From assembly GCA_000230935.2 (NCBI GenBank), contig AGIQ01000001.1, positions 1,736,001-1,800,000 of the forward strand: a stretch of 64,000 nucleotides of DNA. The letters are read 5' to 3'. This document shows positions 16,765-25,418 of this stretch, piece by piece (the stretch's first letter is position 1; each line of letters starts with the position of its first letter). The position numbers and the translations under genes were made by a program. Origin of the DNA: Mycolicibacterium rhodesiae JS60. Its GTDB lineage: Bacteria > Actinomycetota > Actinomycetes > Mycobacteriales > Mycobacteriaceae. The notes under the pieces are model-generated. The model worked only from the letters and a program-made list of their open reading frames with translations. It was not told the DNA's origin and made no database searches.

Positions 16765-17151
16765 ATGATTCGGCCGACCTATGTGGTGTCGATGGCTGTC
16801 GCGCTGGCGTTTGCCGGCGTGACCGGAGGCGCGGTTGCGCACGCGGGCCCGCTGCCACCATGCACGTATACACTCTCGCCGCCCCAGGTCGGGCCGAGCG
16901 GGGTCACCGCCACCGCAGAACTGGCCGGTTGCGGCCCGGCCGGCGGCGGGTATTCGGCAGTCGCCTGCCTGCTCGGCGCCGACGGGGTCACGCACTGCGC
17001 CCAGGCCCGAGGCTCGGATCCCGCCGTGATCTCGATCCCGTACCAGCCCGGCACGACCTACATTGCGACCGGCCGCGGCTGCCCGGTCTGGCTCGGACAG
17101 AACGTCGCACCCGACTGCCAGATTCTCGGCCCGCTCAACGCGACTCTCTAG
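16765..17151 (+). CDS. Secreted protein of unknown function, Cys-containing
   Basis: This 128-residue protein has a signal peptide (hydrophobic residues 7-22, cleavage after VAHAG or nearby) and a mature domain with six cysteines, consistent with disulfides. The mature part is rich in Gly, Pro and beta-strand-like segments and is shorter than typical enzymes. I do not recognise a family. It is divergent from the DUF732 gene and 7 bp upstream of a DUF4267-like gene. Confidence 0.7.
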   Translation: MIRPTYVVSMAVALAFAGVTGGAVAHAGPLPPCTYTLSPPQVGPSGVTATAELAGCGPAGGGYSAVACLLGADGVTHCAQARGSDPAVISIPYQPGTTYIATGRGCPVWLGQNVAPDCQILGPLNATL

Positions 17152-17158
17152 GACGACC

Positions 17159-17551
17159 ATGGCGATCGACAAGGCCGCGGTTGTCGCGGGCGGTATTCGG
17201 CTGGCCTCGGGTGTCCACTTCCTCGTGGACCCGATGGGCGCCAACAAACTGTGGGGCGAGCCGAACGACCCCGGTCCGTCGGCGCGGCTGCTGCTGCGGT
17301 CGATGGGCTACCGCGACGCGCTGATCGGCGGACTTCTGCTGTCGGCGGGCCTTCGCGGCCGCAATACCCGCGGCTGGTTCCTGGCTTCCGGCGGAGCCGA
17401 CGCGGCCGACCTGCTGGGCGGGGCGAGCGTGCACAGCGACCTGACTCGCGGGCAGCAGATCATCGGACTCGGCGGTGCGGTGGTGGGCATCGGTGTCGGC
17501 CTGTGGGGTGCGACCCGGCGCCGCAAGCCCGCGCCTGAGGTAGCTGCGTAG
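17159..17551 (+). CDS. DUF4267-like small membrane protein
   Basis: This 130-residue protein has three to four hydrophobic segments with the pattern GIRLASGVHFLVDP, then LLLRSMGYRDALIGGLLLSAG, then DAADLLGGA. This is the organisation of DUF4267-type membrane proteins of unknown function. The ATG is 7 bp after the previous gene; the frame is open further upstream but overlaps that gene. It is the intact relative of the truncated frame at 3476-3745. Confidence 0.72.
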   Translation: MAIDKAAVVAGGIRLASGVHFLVDPMGANKLWGEPNDPGPSARLLLRSMGYRDALIGGLLLSAGLRGRNTRGWFLASGGADAADLLGGASVHSDLTRGQQIIGLGGAVVGIGVGLWGATRRRKPAPEVAA

Positions 17552-17829
17552 GTTCGGTCGGTGGCGTTGCATCGGCGCCGGCCGAACCCGCGGTCAAACG
17601 GATCGTCCGGCACACCCTGACCAACATCCGATTCACCGAACTGACTCAAGAGCGCGCGCAGGTCTCGTCGTATTTCACGGTGTTCACCGAGGTCGGGCTG
17701 GACCACTACGGGCGCTACCGCGACGTCTTCACCCCAGTTGGTGACGCCTGGTTGATCGCCCACCGGTTCGTCTCGACCGACTGGCGTGCCCCGAACTCGA
17801 CGATGGCGCCGCCATCGGCGGTGTCGTGA
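17539..17829 (+). pseudogene. SnoaL/NTF2-like gene remnant (N-terminus missing)
   Basis: An open frame ending at 17829 encodes the C-terminal half of an NTF2-like (SnoaL-type) protein: VKRIVRHTLTNIRF, then SSYFTVFTEVGLDHYGRY, then GDAWLIAHRFVSTDWRAP. The frame has no ATG, GTG or TTG between its upstream stop and the conserved part. The expected N-terminal ~60 residues are absent and the DUF4267 gene occupies that place. It is therefore a deletion remnant, probably untranslated. Intact relatives are often associated with steroid and aromatic catabolism. Confidence 0.65.
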
Positions 17830-17833
17830 TCGC

Positions 17834-18457
17834 TTAGGCCGACAGTCCGGACGCCATGGCCTCGCCGAACGCGACCAGCCCCACCTTGCCGATGCCCAGA
17901 ATCGCCTCGTCGAAGTCGTTGTTGTCCCGGTAGGACAGCTCCAGCATGCGGTCGGCCATCTCGACGGCCACCAGCATGGCCCGCCGATCGGTGTCGACGG
18001 GGATCAGCCCGGCGGCGAGCAGGATGTCGTGCAACCGATCGGCCAGGGTCTGCATCCGGGCGTGGACATGTTTGGTGACAGTCGGTGAGGTGCGCCCACC
18101 CATCCACAGCCCGGCTGCACCGGGATGCTTGCGGTAGTAATCGACGTGCAGGTCGAGCTCGTTGTTGAGCAGTTGCGCGATCGAGGTGATCGTCCAGGTC
18201 TGCTCGGCTGCCACGCATTGGGCGTCGATCTCGGCGCAGTGCCGCTCCATCAACTCGTCGAGGATGGCGTCGCGATCGGCGAAGAACCGGTACAGCGAGG
18301 GATAGGACACCCCGGCCCGGTCGGCGATCGAGCGGGTGGTGACGGCGTCCACGCCGTCCTCGTCGGCGATGGCGGCCGCGGCATCGAGAATGCGGGCCAC
18401 GGTCTGCCGGCTGCGGGCCTGAACTGGGGCCCGGCGCGGGATCGACGCCGTGGTCAT
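17834..18457 (-). CDS. TetR-family regulator of the Baeyer-Villiger monooxygenase operon
   Basis: This 207-residue TetR regulator has the DNA-binding helix-turn-helix TTRSIADRAGVSYPSLYRFF at about residues 40-59 and a helical ligand domain. The start is ATG with a strong AGGAGG site. It is divergent from an EthA-like monooxygenase, with a 29-bp inverted repeat in the short shared promoter. The arrangement parallels EthR/EthA of M. tuberculosis, but the protein need not be its orthologue. Confidence 0.88.
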   Translation of the reverse strand: MTTASIPRRAPVQARSRQTVARILDAAAAIADEDGVDAVTTRSIADRAGVSYPSLYRFFADRDAILDELMERHCAEIDAQCVAAEQTWTITSIAQLLNNELDLHVDYYRKHPGAAGLWMGGRTSPTVTKHVHARMQTLADRLHDILLAAGLIPVDTDRRAMLVAVEMADRMLELSYRDNNDFDEAILGIGKVGLVAFGEAMASGLSA

Positions 18458-18493
18458 CGCATACCTCCTGAGAAACCTTGACAGCTGTGGGCA

Positions 18494-18522
18494 AAACTAT
18501 AACACTATTCACGTTACAGTTT
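18494..18522. promoter_or_regulatory. TetR operator: AAACTATAAC-N9-GTTACAGTTT
   Basis: Two 10-bp half-sites form an inverted repeat with 9 of 10 positions matched, separated by 9 nt. The repeat sits midway in the 90-bp divergent promoter between the TetR gene and the monooxygenase. It is AT-rich and well placed to repress both directions. Confidence 0.65.
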
Positions 18523-18547
18523 CTGCGCCCGAACCGGAGAATGCCCG

Positions 18548-20074
18548 ATGACCGTGAACTCGCTCAACCAGGCCCGCCCGACCCAGCCGCTGCGCGGCCA
18601 CGTCGACGTCCTGATCGTCGGTGCCGGAATCTCCGGCCTCGGGATGGGGCACTATCTGGTGACCGGCCAGCCCGGTAAGACCTTCGCGATCGTCGACAGC
18701 CGCGAGGCCATCGGTGGTACCTGGGACCTGTTCCGGTATCCCGGCATCCGCTCGGACTCCGACCTGCACACGTTCGGTTACGAGTTCAAGCCGTGGACGT
18801 CCGACAACGCGATCGCCGACGCGCACGAGATTCTCGACTACCTGCACGAAGTCATCGACGAGGACGATCTGGCGCGCCGGATCTACCTGCAACACAAGGT
18901 GATCCGAGCCGATTTCGACTCCGATGACGCGCAGTGGACCGTCACCCTCGAACGCGCCGGCGAGCAGTTCGAGGTGACGTGCGACTGGCTGTTCGGCGCT
19001 ACTGGGTACTACGACTATGCCGGCGGGCACCGGCCGGTGTTCGACGGCGAAGAGGATTTCGAAGGGGTGATCGTCCACCCGCAGGCCTGGCCGGAGGACC
19101 TCGACTACAAGGGCAAGAAGGTCGTCGTCATCGGTAGCGGCGCGACCGCGGTCACGTTGATTCCCGCAATGGCCGACGACGTCGAACACATCACCATGCT
19201 CCAGCGTTCGCCGACCTATGTGATGCCGTTGCCGCGGAAGGATCCGATCGCCAACACGTTGCGAAAGGTGTTGCCGGCCAAGGCTGCATACGCCGCGACC
19301 CGCCGCTTCAACATCGGCAAGGGACGGTTCATCTACAACCTGTGCCAGCGGCATCCCAAGCTGGCCAAGCGCATCATCCACTCGATCAACGTCAAGGCGC
19401 TGCCGGAGGGCTACGACGTCGATACGCACTTCAAGCCCTCGTACAACCCGTGGGATCAGCGCCTGTGCGCGGTGCCCGACGCCGACCTGTTCCGCTCGGT
19501 CGGCCGGGGGAAGGCCGATGTGGTCACCGACCGGATCGCGCGCTTCACCAAGAACGGCATCCTGCTGGAGTCGGGCGCGACGCTCGAGGCCGACATCATT
19601 GTCACCGCAACGGGTTTGAAGCTGCTTCCGCTCGGCGGTATCCAGGTCGCGGTCGACGGCGAGGTCAAGGACCTGCACCAGTCGCTGGTCTACAAGAGCT
19701 TCATGCTCTCCGGCATCCCGAACCTGGCGTTCGCCTTCGGCTACACCAATTCGTCGTGGACCCTCAAGGTCGGCCTGGTGTGCGAACACCTCTGCCGCAT
19801 GCTGGGTTATCTGGACCGGCACGGCTACACCACGGTCGTCCCCGTCGTCGACAACCCGCTGATCGAGAAGCGCCCGATGCTGGACTTCTCAGCCGGCTAC
19901 GTCCAGCGCGCGGTGGACCTGTTCCCGCAACAGGGCACGACCGGGCCGTGGACCGTCGAGATGGACTACTGGTCGGACCACGCCCGGCTGCGCAAGGGTG
20001 CCGTGGCCGACCCGGCGCTGCGGTTCAGCACCGCGGTTCCGGTGAAGGCGGTCTCGGGGCTGGTCAGGGCATGA
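18548..20074 (+). CDS. Flavin-containing Baeyer-Villiger monooxygenase (EthA-like)
   Basis: This 508-residue enzyme has the FAD motif GAGISG, the GGTWDLFRYPG segment, the BVMO fingerprint FEGVIVHPQAWP (FxGxxxHxxxWP) and the NADPH motif GSGATA. Long stretches such as PEGYDVxxHFxPxYNPWDQRLC are shared with M. tuberculosis EthA. BVMOs insert oxygen next to a ketone to give an ester or lactone. The following hydrolase overlaps by 4 bp and would cleave that product. EthA-type enzymes also activate thioamide prodrugs such as ethionamide; whether this one does is unknown. Confidence 0.93.
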   Translation: MTVNSLNQARPTQPLRGHVDVLIVGAGISGLGMGHYLVTGQPGKTFAIVDSREAIGGTWDLFRYPGIRSDSDLHTFGYEFKPWTSDNAIADAHEILDYLHEVIDEDDLARRIYLQHKVIRADFDSDDAQWTVTLERAGEQFEVTCDWLFGATGYYDYAGGHRPVFDGEEDFEGVIVHPQAWPEDLDYKGKKVVVIGSGATAVTLIPAMADDVEHITMLQRSPTYVMPLPRKDPIANTLRKVLPAKAAYAATRRFNIGKGRFIYNLCQRHPKLAKRIIHSINVKALPEGYDVDTHFKPSYNPWDQRLCAVPDADLFRSVGRGKADVVTDRIARFTKNGILLESGATLEADIIVTATGLKLLPLGGIQVAVDGEVKDLHQSLVYKSFMLSGIPNLAFAFGYTNSSWTLKVGLVCEHLCRMLGYLDRHGYTTVVPVVDNPLIEKRPMLDFSAGYVQRAVDLFPQQGTTGPWTVEMDYWSDHARLRKGAVADPALRFSTAVPVKAVSGLVRA

Positions 20075-20919
20075 CGCGGCCGACCTTCATCGACGTCGAG
20101 GGCCGCCGGACGCGGGTTCGGGTCGACGGCGATCCGGACAATCCTCCGGTCCTGCTGGTGCACGGGATCGGGCGCAGTATGGACGACTGGGCGCCCCAGT
20201 ACGAACGGCTGGCGCCGACGTACCGGACCATCTCCCTCGACGTGCCCGGCTTCGGCTTTTCCGAACGCCCCAGGGAGGCAATCACATTGCCGACCCTGGC
20301 GCGCGGAGTCGCCGCCACCCTCGACGCGCTGGGTGAGACCCGGCCGGTCCACCTGGTGGGCAACTCGCTCGGCGGGGCGATCGGTCAGCAGCTGCTGGCC
20401 GCGCACCCCGATCGCGTCGCCAGCCTGGCGCTGATCAACAGCGCCGGCTTCGGCAGCGAGGTCACCCCACTGCTGCGGATGCTCACCGTGCCGGTGCTCG
20501 GCGCGTTGGGAACTCGCCGGCCCACCCGGATGAGTGCTCGGGCGTTCGAGCGCGCTATCCACGCCGACAAGGCGGTGGCCACCAAGGAGCGCATCGACCA
20601 CGCGCTCGCCATCGGGGCTCAACCCGGGGTTGGTGCCGCTCTGCGGGAAACCGCGCTCGCCCTGGGCACACCGCGCGGGGTCAAGCCGCAGTGGCGGCGC
20701 GAACTTGCCGCCGCGGTGGCGCGAACACCCCGTCCGACGCTGATCATGTGGGGCACGCAGGACCGCATCCTGCCCGCCCGCCACATCGACGAGGCGATGC
20801 GGGTGTATCCCCACGCCGAGGTGCATCTACTCAACGGCGTCGGCCACATGCCGCAGATCGAATGCCCGACGCGGTTCGCCGACCTTCTGCTGCCGTTCCT
20901 GGCGCGTGCCGCCGGTTGA
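20071..20919 (+). CDS. Alpha/beta-hydrolase (esterase/lactonase partner of the BVMO)
   Basis: This 282-residue alpha/beta-hydrolase has the oxyanion region LLVHGIGRS, the nucleophile elbow GNSLGG, an acidic residue in WGTQDRILP and the catalytic histidine in GVGHMPQIE. Its ATG overlaps the monooxygenase stop by 4 bp. Together the pair would convert a ketone to an ester or lactone and then to alcohol plus acid. The gene ends 2 bp before the convergent amidohydrolase. Confidence 0.88.
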   Translation: MTRPTFIDVEGRRTRVRVDGDPDNPPVLLVHGIGRSMDDWAPQYERLAPTYRTISLDVPGFGFSERPREAITLPTLARGVAATLDALGETRPVHLVGNSLGGAIGQQLLAAHPDRVASLALINSAGFGSEVTPLLRMLTVPVLGALGTRRPTRMSARAFERAIHADKAVATKERIDHALAIGAQPGVGAALRETALALGTPRGVKPQWRRELAAAVARTPRPTLIMWGTQDRILPARHIDEAMRVYPHAEVHLLNGVGHMPQIECPTRFADLLLPFLARAAG

Positions 20920-20921
20920 TC

Positions 20922-21890
20922 TCAGCTCGCGCCGGCCAACCGCGGGAACAGCTCCAGCGCAGTGCCGCGCTCGATGGCCTCGCGCTGCGCGGAGTCCAGG
21001 CCGGGGTAGCTCTCCAGTCCAGCGGCGAAGTACTGGCCGACCGCAACCGGCCCGAACGGAAAGTCGGATCCGAAGGTGATGTGCCCGGGTTGGGCGAACG
21101 CCAGCAGGGTCGGCAGCGCGGCCGCGCTCGACGACAGGGCGGTGTCGAAATAGAAGCTCGCGAAATCGTCGAGAATGTCGGCGATGCTGCGGCCCGTCTC
21201 GCTCATGATCGCCAGCGCCATCCGGTGCGACGCGTAAGGAACGAAACCGCCGCCATGGCTCAGGATGAACCTGATGTTCGGATATTTCCGCCGAATATTG
21301 TTGCGCACGAGAAGGTATGCCGCCCGAGAGGTGTCGAGCAAGAAGTCCGTCGCCCACGGCGGGACTCCCGGCACCGTCGGGCCCGGCAGCTCGGCAGGGT
21401 GGATGAACACCACAGCCCTGCGCGCGTCGAGTTCGGCGAACAGCTCGTCTTGGCCCTCCCCACCGAGGTAGACACCTGCGTGGTTGGCCAGTAACACCAC
21501 CCCGTCGGCGTGCAGCTCGTCGAGCGCGCGGACGGCTTCGGCGGCCGCCTGGTCGACGTGCGGCATCGGAAGGGTGGCGAAAAACCCGAATCGGCCTGGG
21601 TTTTCCGCGACCACCGAGGCGGTGTAGTCGTTGACGTCACGAGCCAGGGCGCTGGCATCGGGCACCGCGGGCAGAAACGTGGTGCCGGGCGCGGACACCG
21701 ACAGGATCGCGGTGGAGACGTCCAGTTCGGCCATCGCGGCCAGTGCCGCTTCCGGACTCCACTCGGGCATCTCTCTGCCGCCGGCGTCGCCGACCCCGGC
21801 TTTGCGCAACGCCGCGAGGTAATCGGCGGGAATGGCGTGGGCGTGAGTATCGATGCGTGGCAAGGCGGTGTCCTCTTCAGTCGTCGGCAA
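20922..21890 (-). CDS. Amidohydrolase-2 family enzyme (decarboxylase/hydrolase)
   Basis: This 322-residue TIM-barrel metalloenzyme has metal-ligand motifs RIDTHAHAIP (HxH), VFIHPAE, LSHGGGFVPY and the late aspartate in FGSDFPFG. The family includes 6-methylsalicylate, gamma-resorcylate and ACMS decarboxylases as well as hydrolases. It is the last gene of the meta-cleavage operon and overlaps the dioxygenase gene by 14 bp. It might decarboxylate a hydroxybenzoate-type substrate before ring hydroxylation, or act on a ring-cleavage product; sequence alone does not decide. Confidence 0.85.
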   Translation of the reverse strand: MPTTEEDTALPRIDTHAHAIPADYLAALRKAGVGDAGGREMPEWSPEAALAAMAELDVSTAILSVSAPGTTFLPAVPDASALARDVNDYTASVVAENPGRFGFFATLPMPHVDQAAAEAVRALDELHADGVVLLANHAGVYLGGEGQDELFAELDARRAVVFIHPAELPGPTVPGVPPWATDFLLDTSRAAYLLVRNNIRRKYPNIRFILSHGGGFVPYASHRMALAIMSETGRSIADILDDFASFYFDTALSSSAAALPTLLAFAQPGHITFGSDFPFGPVAVGQYFAAGLESYPGLDSAQREAIERGTALELFPRLAGAS

Positions 21891-22881
21891 CGCCGGCTCC
21901 GGCCAGAGCCGGCACGGTGGTCTCGCGGCGCAGCACCGAGTGCGCTCCGGTCTTGAATCGTCCGAACGTCTCGACGATAGTCTGCCCCTCGGGCGTGTGC
22001 CCCCAAATGCTGATGCCTTGGTGAGTGGTTGGCTCCCAGGTTGATTCGTCGACGACGATCGGGTTCCAGCCGACCTCCCATTCGAATCCCGACGGGCTGA
22101 CGGCGTAGAACGAGAGCTCTTTGTCGTTGGTGTGCTGGCCGATCGATAGCGCCATGTCGAAGCCGAGTTGCTTGACGCGTTGATAGGCGAGCGTCATGTC
22201 GTCGAGTTCCGCCATCTGGACGTTGCAGTGTTGGATGCGGGTCCGAATCGGGTTGATCGGCAGCCGGTTCACCGATGCGATCGCAACCGAGTGATGGCGT
22301 TCGTTGACCCGCAGGAACCGGATCTTGAACTTCAGCCCGCTGATCGTCTCGTCGATGTAATCAGACAGGCGCGCGTCGAACACGGTGCTGTAATAGCCGC
22401 GCATCTGGTGAGGTTTCCTGGTCGCGATGGCGACATGACCCATGCCGTCCACGCCGGTGACGAATCCTCCTGATGTGCTGAGCCGCAACGGCTCGGCTCC
22501 GGCACGGGGGTTGACGTAGATCTCCTGAGCCAGTCCATTGGGGCCGGGAAAGCGGATGAACCTCTCGACCCCGCGCAGTGCCGCCTCTTCGGGCGCACCT
22601 TGCGTCACGGGGACTCCGTGGCTACGGATGCGTGCCTCGACGGTCTCGAAGGTCCAGTGGTCGTCGACTTCCCAGCCCAACGCCGTTGTGTCCTCGGCCG
22701 GACCGCGCTGCAGCAGGAAGCGGCACGCGTTGTCGTCGAGACGGAACCGGAGCACGTCGGGCAGCGCTTCGTCGAGGTGCATGCCGATGGCATCACGACC
22801 GAATCTGCGCCAGTCGGCGAACTTTTCGGTCTCCACCACCAGGTAGCCGAGGTGTACCTTGCCGAAGACGTCGGGGATCAT
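21877..22881 (-). CDS. Extradiol ring-cleavage dioxygenase (BphC/HsaC type)
   Basis: This 334-residue protein of the vicinal oxygen chelate superfamily has two BphC-like domains. The C-terminal domain carries the iron ligands His149 (GMGHVAI), His218 (IQHCNVQ) and Glu269 (GFEWEVGW). It would cleave a catechol next to its hydroxyl groups. The start is the ATG overlapping the upstream hydrolase stop by 4 bp (MIPDVFGK); the frame is open further upstream but only across the hydrolase gene. The use of a BphC-type rather than MhpB-type enzyme is a difference from the E. coli mhp pathway. Confidence 0.9.
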   Translation of the reverse strand: MIPDVFGKVHLGYLVVETEKFADWRRFGRDAIGMHLDEALPDVLRFRLDDNACRFLLQRGPAEDTTALGWEVDDHWTFETVEARIRSHGVPVTQGAPEEAALRGVERFIRFPGPNGLAQEIYVNPRAGAEPLRLSTSGGFVTGVDGMGHVAIATRKPHQMRGYYSTVFDARLSDYIDETISGLKFKIRFLRVNERHHSVAIASVNRLPINPIRTRIQHCNVQMAELDDMTLAYQRVKQLGFDMALSIGQHTNDKELSFYAVSPSGFEWEVGWNPIVVDESTWEPTTHQGISIWGHTPEGQTIVETFGRFKTGAHSVLRRETTVPALAGAGVADD

Positions 22882-23744
22882 GAGATGGCCAGTTTCGACT
22901 CGGGGGAGAGGAATTCGGTCACCAGAGCGTTGAACAGGTCTGCTCGCTCCCATTGCATCCAGTGTCCGGTGTGGGAGGTCATCACCAATTCGGCATTGGG
23001 CATCAGTGCCGACAGCAGTGGTCCGCCGGCGGGCCGGTTGACCTTGTCGTCGCGCCCCCACAGCACCAGAGTCGGAGTGCCGAGCCGCCGCAGTCTCCGG
23101 TCCCGGGTCAGGTCCATCCGCCACAGGGTGCGCAGCCCGGACGGTCGTTGCAGCGGTGGGTTCGCCACCACCTCGGGGTCGATCGAGGCCTGGTAACGCA
23201 CGTCGATCAATTCCTCGGGCACGGCGGCGCCGTCATAGACCAGGTAGGTGCGGATGAAGCTCGCGAGCTTGTCCCGGCTGGGTCCCGCACCGCCGTAATA
23301 GGACAACAGGCTCTTGAGTCCGGGTGTGGGCAGGGCGCGGGTGGTGCCGATGCCGCCCGGTCCCATCAGGACCAGCTTGCCGACGCGCTGCGGGGTGTCC
23401 AGGGCCAGGCGCAGCGCGGCGGCGCCACCATAGGAGTTGCCCACCAGATGTGCTGATGGCAGGTCGAGTTCGTCCATCAGAGCGCGAATCGTGTCAGCCA
23501 GGTACCCGAACGGGTCGTCGTGATCGACGTACTTGCTCGACCGGCCGTACCCGGGCATGTCGGGCACCACGACGCGGTGGTGACGCGCCAGGGCGTCGAC
23601 GTTGCGGGAGTAGTTCGACAGCCCGGAGGCGCCGGGCCCGCCGCCGTGCAGCAGCACGACTGCTGGGTCGGTGCCGCCGGTGTCGGCGACGAATACCTCG
23701 GCGCCGTTGGCGCGGATGGTGTATTCGGATTGCACTGTGGTCAT
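22878..23744 (-). CDS. Meta-cleavage product C-C hydrolase (MhpC/BphD/HsaD type)
   Basis: This 288-residue alpha/beta-hydrolase has the family-specific HGGGPGASGLSNYSRN oxyanion segment, the nucleophile elbow GNSYGG, the aspartate in WGRDDKVN and the histidine in TGHWMQWE. It hydrolyses the C-C bond of the ring-opened diketo acid to give 2-hydroxypentadienoate and a carboxylic acid. It overlaps its neighbours by 4 bp on each side and lies between the flavin hydroxylase and the dioxygenase. Confidence 0.91.
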   Translation of the reverse strand: MTTVQSEYTIRANGAEVFVADTGGTDPAVVLLHGGGPGASGLSNYSRNVDALARHHRVVVPDMPGYGRSSKYVDHDDPFGYLADTIRALMDELDLPSAHLVGNSYGGAAALRLALDTPQRVGKLVLMGPGGIGTTRALPTPGLKSLLSYYGGAGPSRDKLASFIRTYLVYDGAAVPEELIDVRYQASIDPEVVANPPLQRPSGLRTLWRMDLTRDRRLRRLGTPTLVLWGRDDKVNRPAGGPLLSALMPNAELVMTSHTGHWMQWERADLFNALVTEFLSPESKLAIS

Positions 23745-25315
23745 GCGTGATCCTTCACTCGTGTGGCAGTCGCGGTCAGCCCCGCAGGCGGCGGGGGCAG
23801 GGGATGGGTGTCGTCACCGGCCGCGTAGACGAACCCGTCGGGACGCAGGGCGACCACCGATGTCTTCTTCTGTTCGAGCCAGGCGATGAGCTTGCCGTTG
23901 CTGTCGACGATGCGGTCGGCGCCTGGAGCGCTGCCCGGTGGGACGATCCGCACGATCGATACGCCGGCCGAGCGCCACGGCTGCCAAGGCGCAGCCGGCC
24001 CGGTGTGCAACACCACCCATCTGCCTCCGGCGACGTCGTCGAAACGGACGTGGTCACCCTTTTCGTCGAGGACCCACGGCTGTGGGATGAGCCAGCCGAC
24101 GGCCCGATTGCCGTTGTGCGCGAGAAGGCCGGTCCGATAGCGTGCGTCGGGCAGCCACCGGTGGTTGCGCAGCCACGTGGTGAAACCCGGGACCTTGCTG
24201 GCAGCGCGGAAGAAGCGGTCGCGCACCGCGGCCCGAATCGGGTTGCGTTCGATGATGATTCGCCCGACTTTGACCGCGCGGTCGGTGACCTCGTTGACGT
24301 GCGGCAGTCGCTCGGCCTGATAGGTGTCGAGCACCGAATCCGGTAGCGCGCCGGACAATACGGCGTGCAGCTTCCAGCACAGGTTCGCGACGTCGCGCAC
24401 GCCCGCGCACATGCCTTGGCCGATCCACGGCGGCATGGCATGGGCGGCGTCGCCGGCCAGGAATACTCGGCCGACCCGCCAGCGCTCAGCGAACCTGACG
24501 TGGTGGCTGTAGCAGGCGAAGCCGATGATCTCGACGTTGGCCTTCGTGATGCCCTGTTCGGTCAAGACCTTCCAGATGGCGTCCTCGGTCAGTAGGTCTT
24601 TCTCGTCCTCGTCGTCACGGACGGGGAACTCCCAACGATGGTGGCCCAGCGGGGTGGGGCAGTCGACGGTGGGCCGCGCTGGGTTGCAATGAAAGCGGAG
24701 CCGTTCGTAACCGGGCCACGCGTCGAGAACCTTGGTATCGATGACGATCCAGCGCTCGGAATAGGTCTTGCCGGTGAAACCGACCCCCAGTTGGCCACGG
24801 ATCGCGCTCGAACCGCCGTCGGCGGCGATGACGTAGGTGGCGCGGATGCGCTTGAACTCGTCGCGGGTGAGGTCGGCAAGCATCAATTCCACACCGTCGG
24901 AGTGCTGGATCAGGCGTAGGCACTCGTGTTCGAGCAGAATCGAGACATTCGGGAAACGGTCGACTCCGTTCCGTAGGACCCGGTCCACCGCCGGCTGGTA
25001 GATGAACTGTTGCGGGGGATGGCCATTACCGCGATCGGCCGGCAGCAGCTTGACGATCGACATGCCATCGGCGTCAACGAAGTTCGCGCCGGCACCCGGC
25101 TGCATGTCGGCGTTGAGTTGGTCGGCGAGCCCGACCTGCTGCCAGATGCGCACCACCTCTTCATCGGTGGAGATCGCCCTGGCCCGGAAGTAGATGTCCG
25201 GATCGCGCTCGACCACCACCACGGTGAGGCCCATCTGGCCCAAGTGATTGGCCGCGGTGGCTCCCACCGGGCCGTACCCGACGATCGCCACGTCGTAGGT
25301 CGAGGCGTCATTCAT
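23741..25315 (-). CDS. FAD aromatic hydroxylase (MhpA-like)
   Basis: This 524-residue flavoprotein monooxygenase has the FAD dinucleotide motif VGYGPVGAT, a DG motif (AADGGSSAIR) and the second FAD motif FLAGDAAHAMPPWIGQG. It resembles 3-(3-hydroxyphenyl)propionate hydroxylase, which adds the second hydroxyl to make a catechol. It is the first gene of the leftward operon, divergent from the TetR regulator. Its overlap with the C-C hydrolase supports a role at the head of a meta-cleavage pathway. Confidence 0.9.
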   Translation of the reverse strand: MNDASTYDVAIVGYGPVGATAANHLGQMGLTVVVVERDPDIYFRARAISTDEEVVRIWQQVGLADQLNADMQPGAGANFVDADGMSIVKLLPADRGNGHPPQQFIYQPAVDRVLRNGVDRFPNVSILLEHECLRLIQHSDGVELMLADLTRDEFKRIRATYVIAADGGSSAIRGQLGVGFTGKTYSERWIVIDTKVLDAWPGYERLRFHCNPARPTVDCPTPLGHHRWEFPVRDDEDEKDLLTEDAIWKVLTEQGITKANVEIIGFACYSHHVRFAERWRVGRVFLAGDAAHAMPPWIGQGMCAGVRDVANLCWKLHAVLSGALPDSVLDTYQAERLPHVNEVTDRAVKVGRIIIERNPIRAAVRDRFFRAASKVPGFTTWLRNHRWLPDARYRTGLLAHNGNRAVGWLIPQPWVLDEKGDHVRFDDVAGGRWVVLHTGPAAPWQPWRSAGVSIVRIVPPGSAPGADRIVDSNGKLIAWLEQKKTSVVALRPDGFVYAAGDDTHPLPPPPAGLTATATRVKDHA

Positions 25316-25363
25316 AGCTGTCTCTCTTCGTCGGCCGCGTCAGGGGCGTGGCGCTTGTTCTGG

Positions 25364-25394
25364 AGTGATCGCTACGGTAGTATAGTGATCACTA
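25364..25394. promoter_or_regulatory. Twin palindromic operator, AGTGATC(G/A)CTACGG repeated
   Basis: Two 14-bp direct repeats differ by one base and are spaced 20 bp centre to centre. Each contains a palindrome: imperfect AGTGATCGCT at 25364-25373 and perfect TAGTGATCACTA at 25383-25394. They lie in the 103-bp divergent promoter between the flavin hydroxylase and the TetR gene, on the same helical face two turns apart, as expected for cooperative binding of two TetR dimers. Confidence 0.65.
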
Positions 25395-25418
25395 CGGAGT
25401 CAAGAGGCAGGGAGAAGA

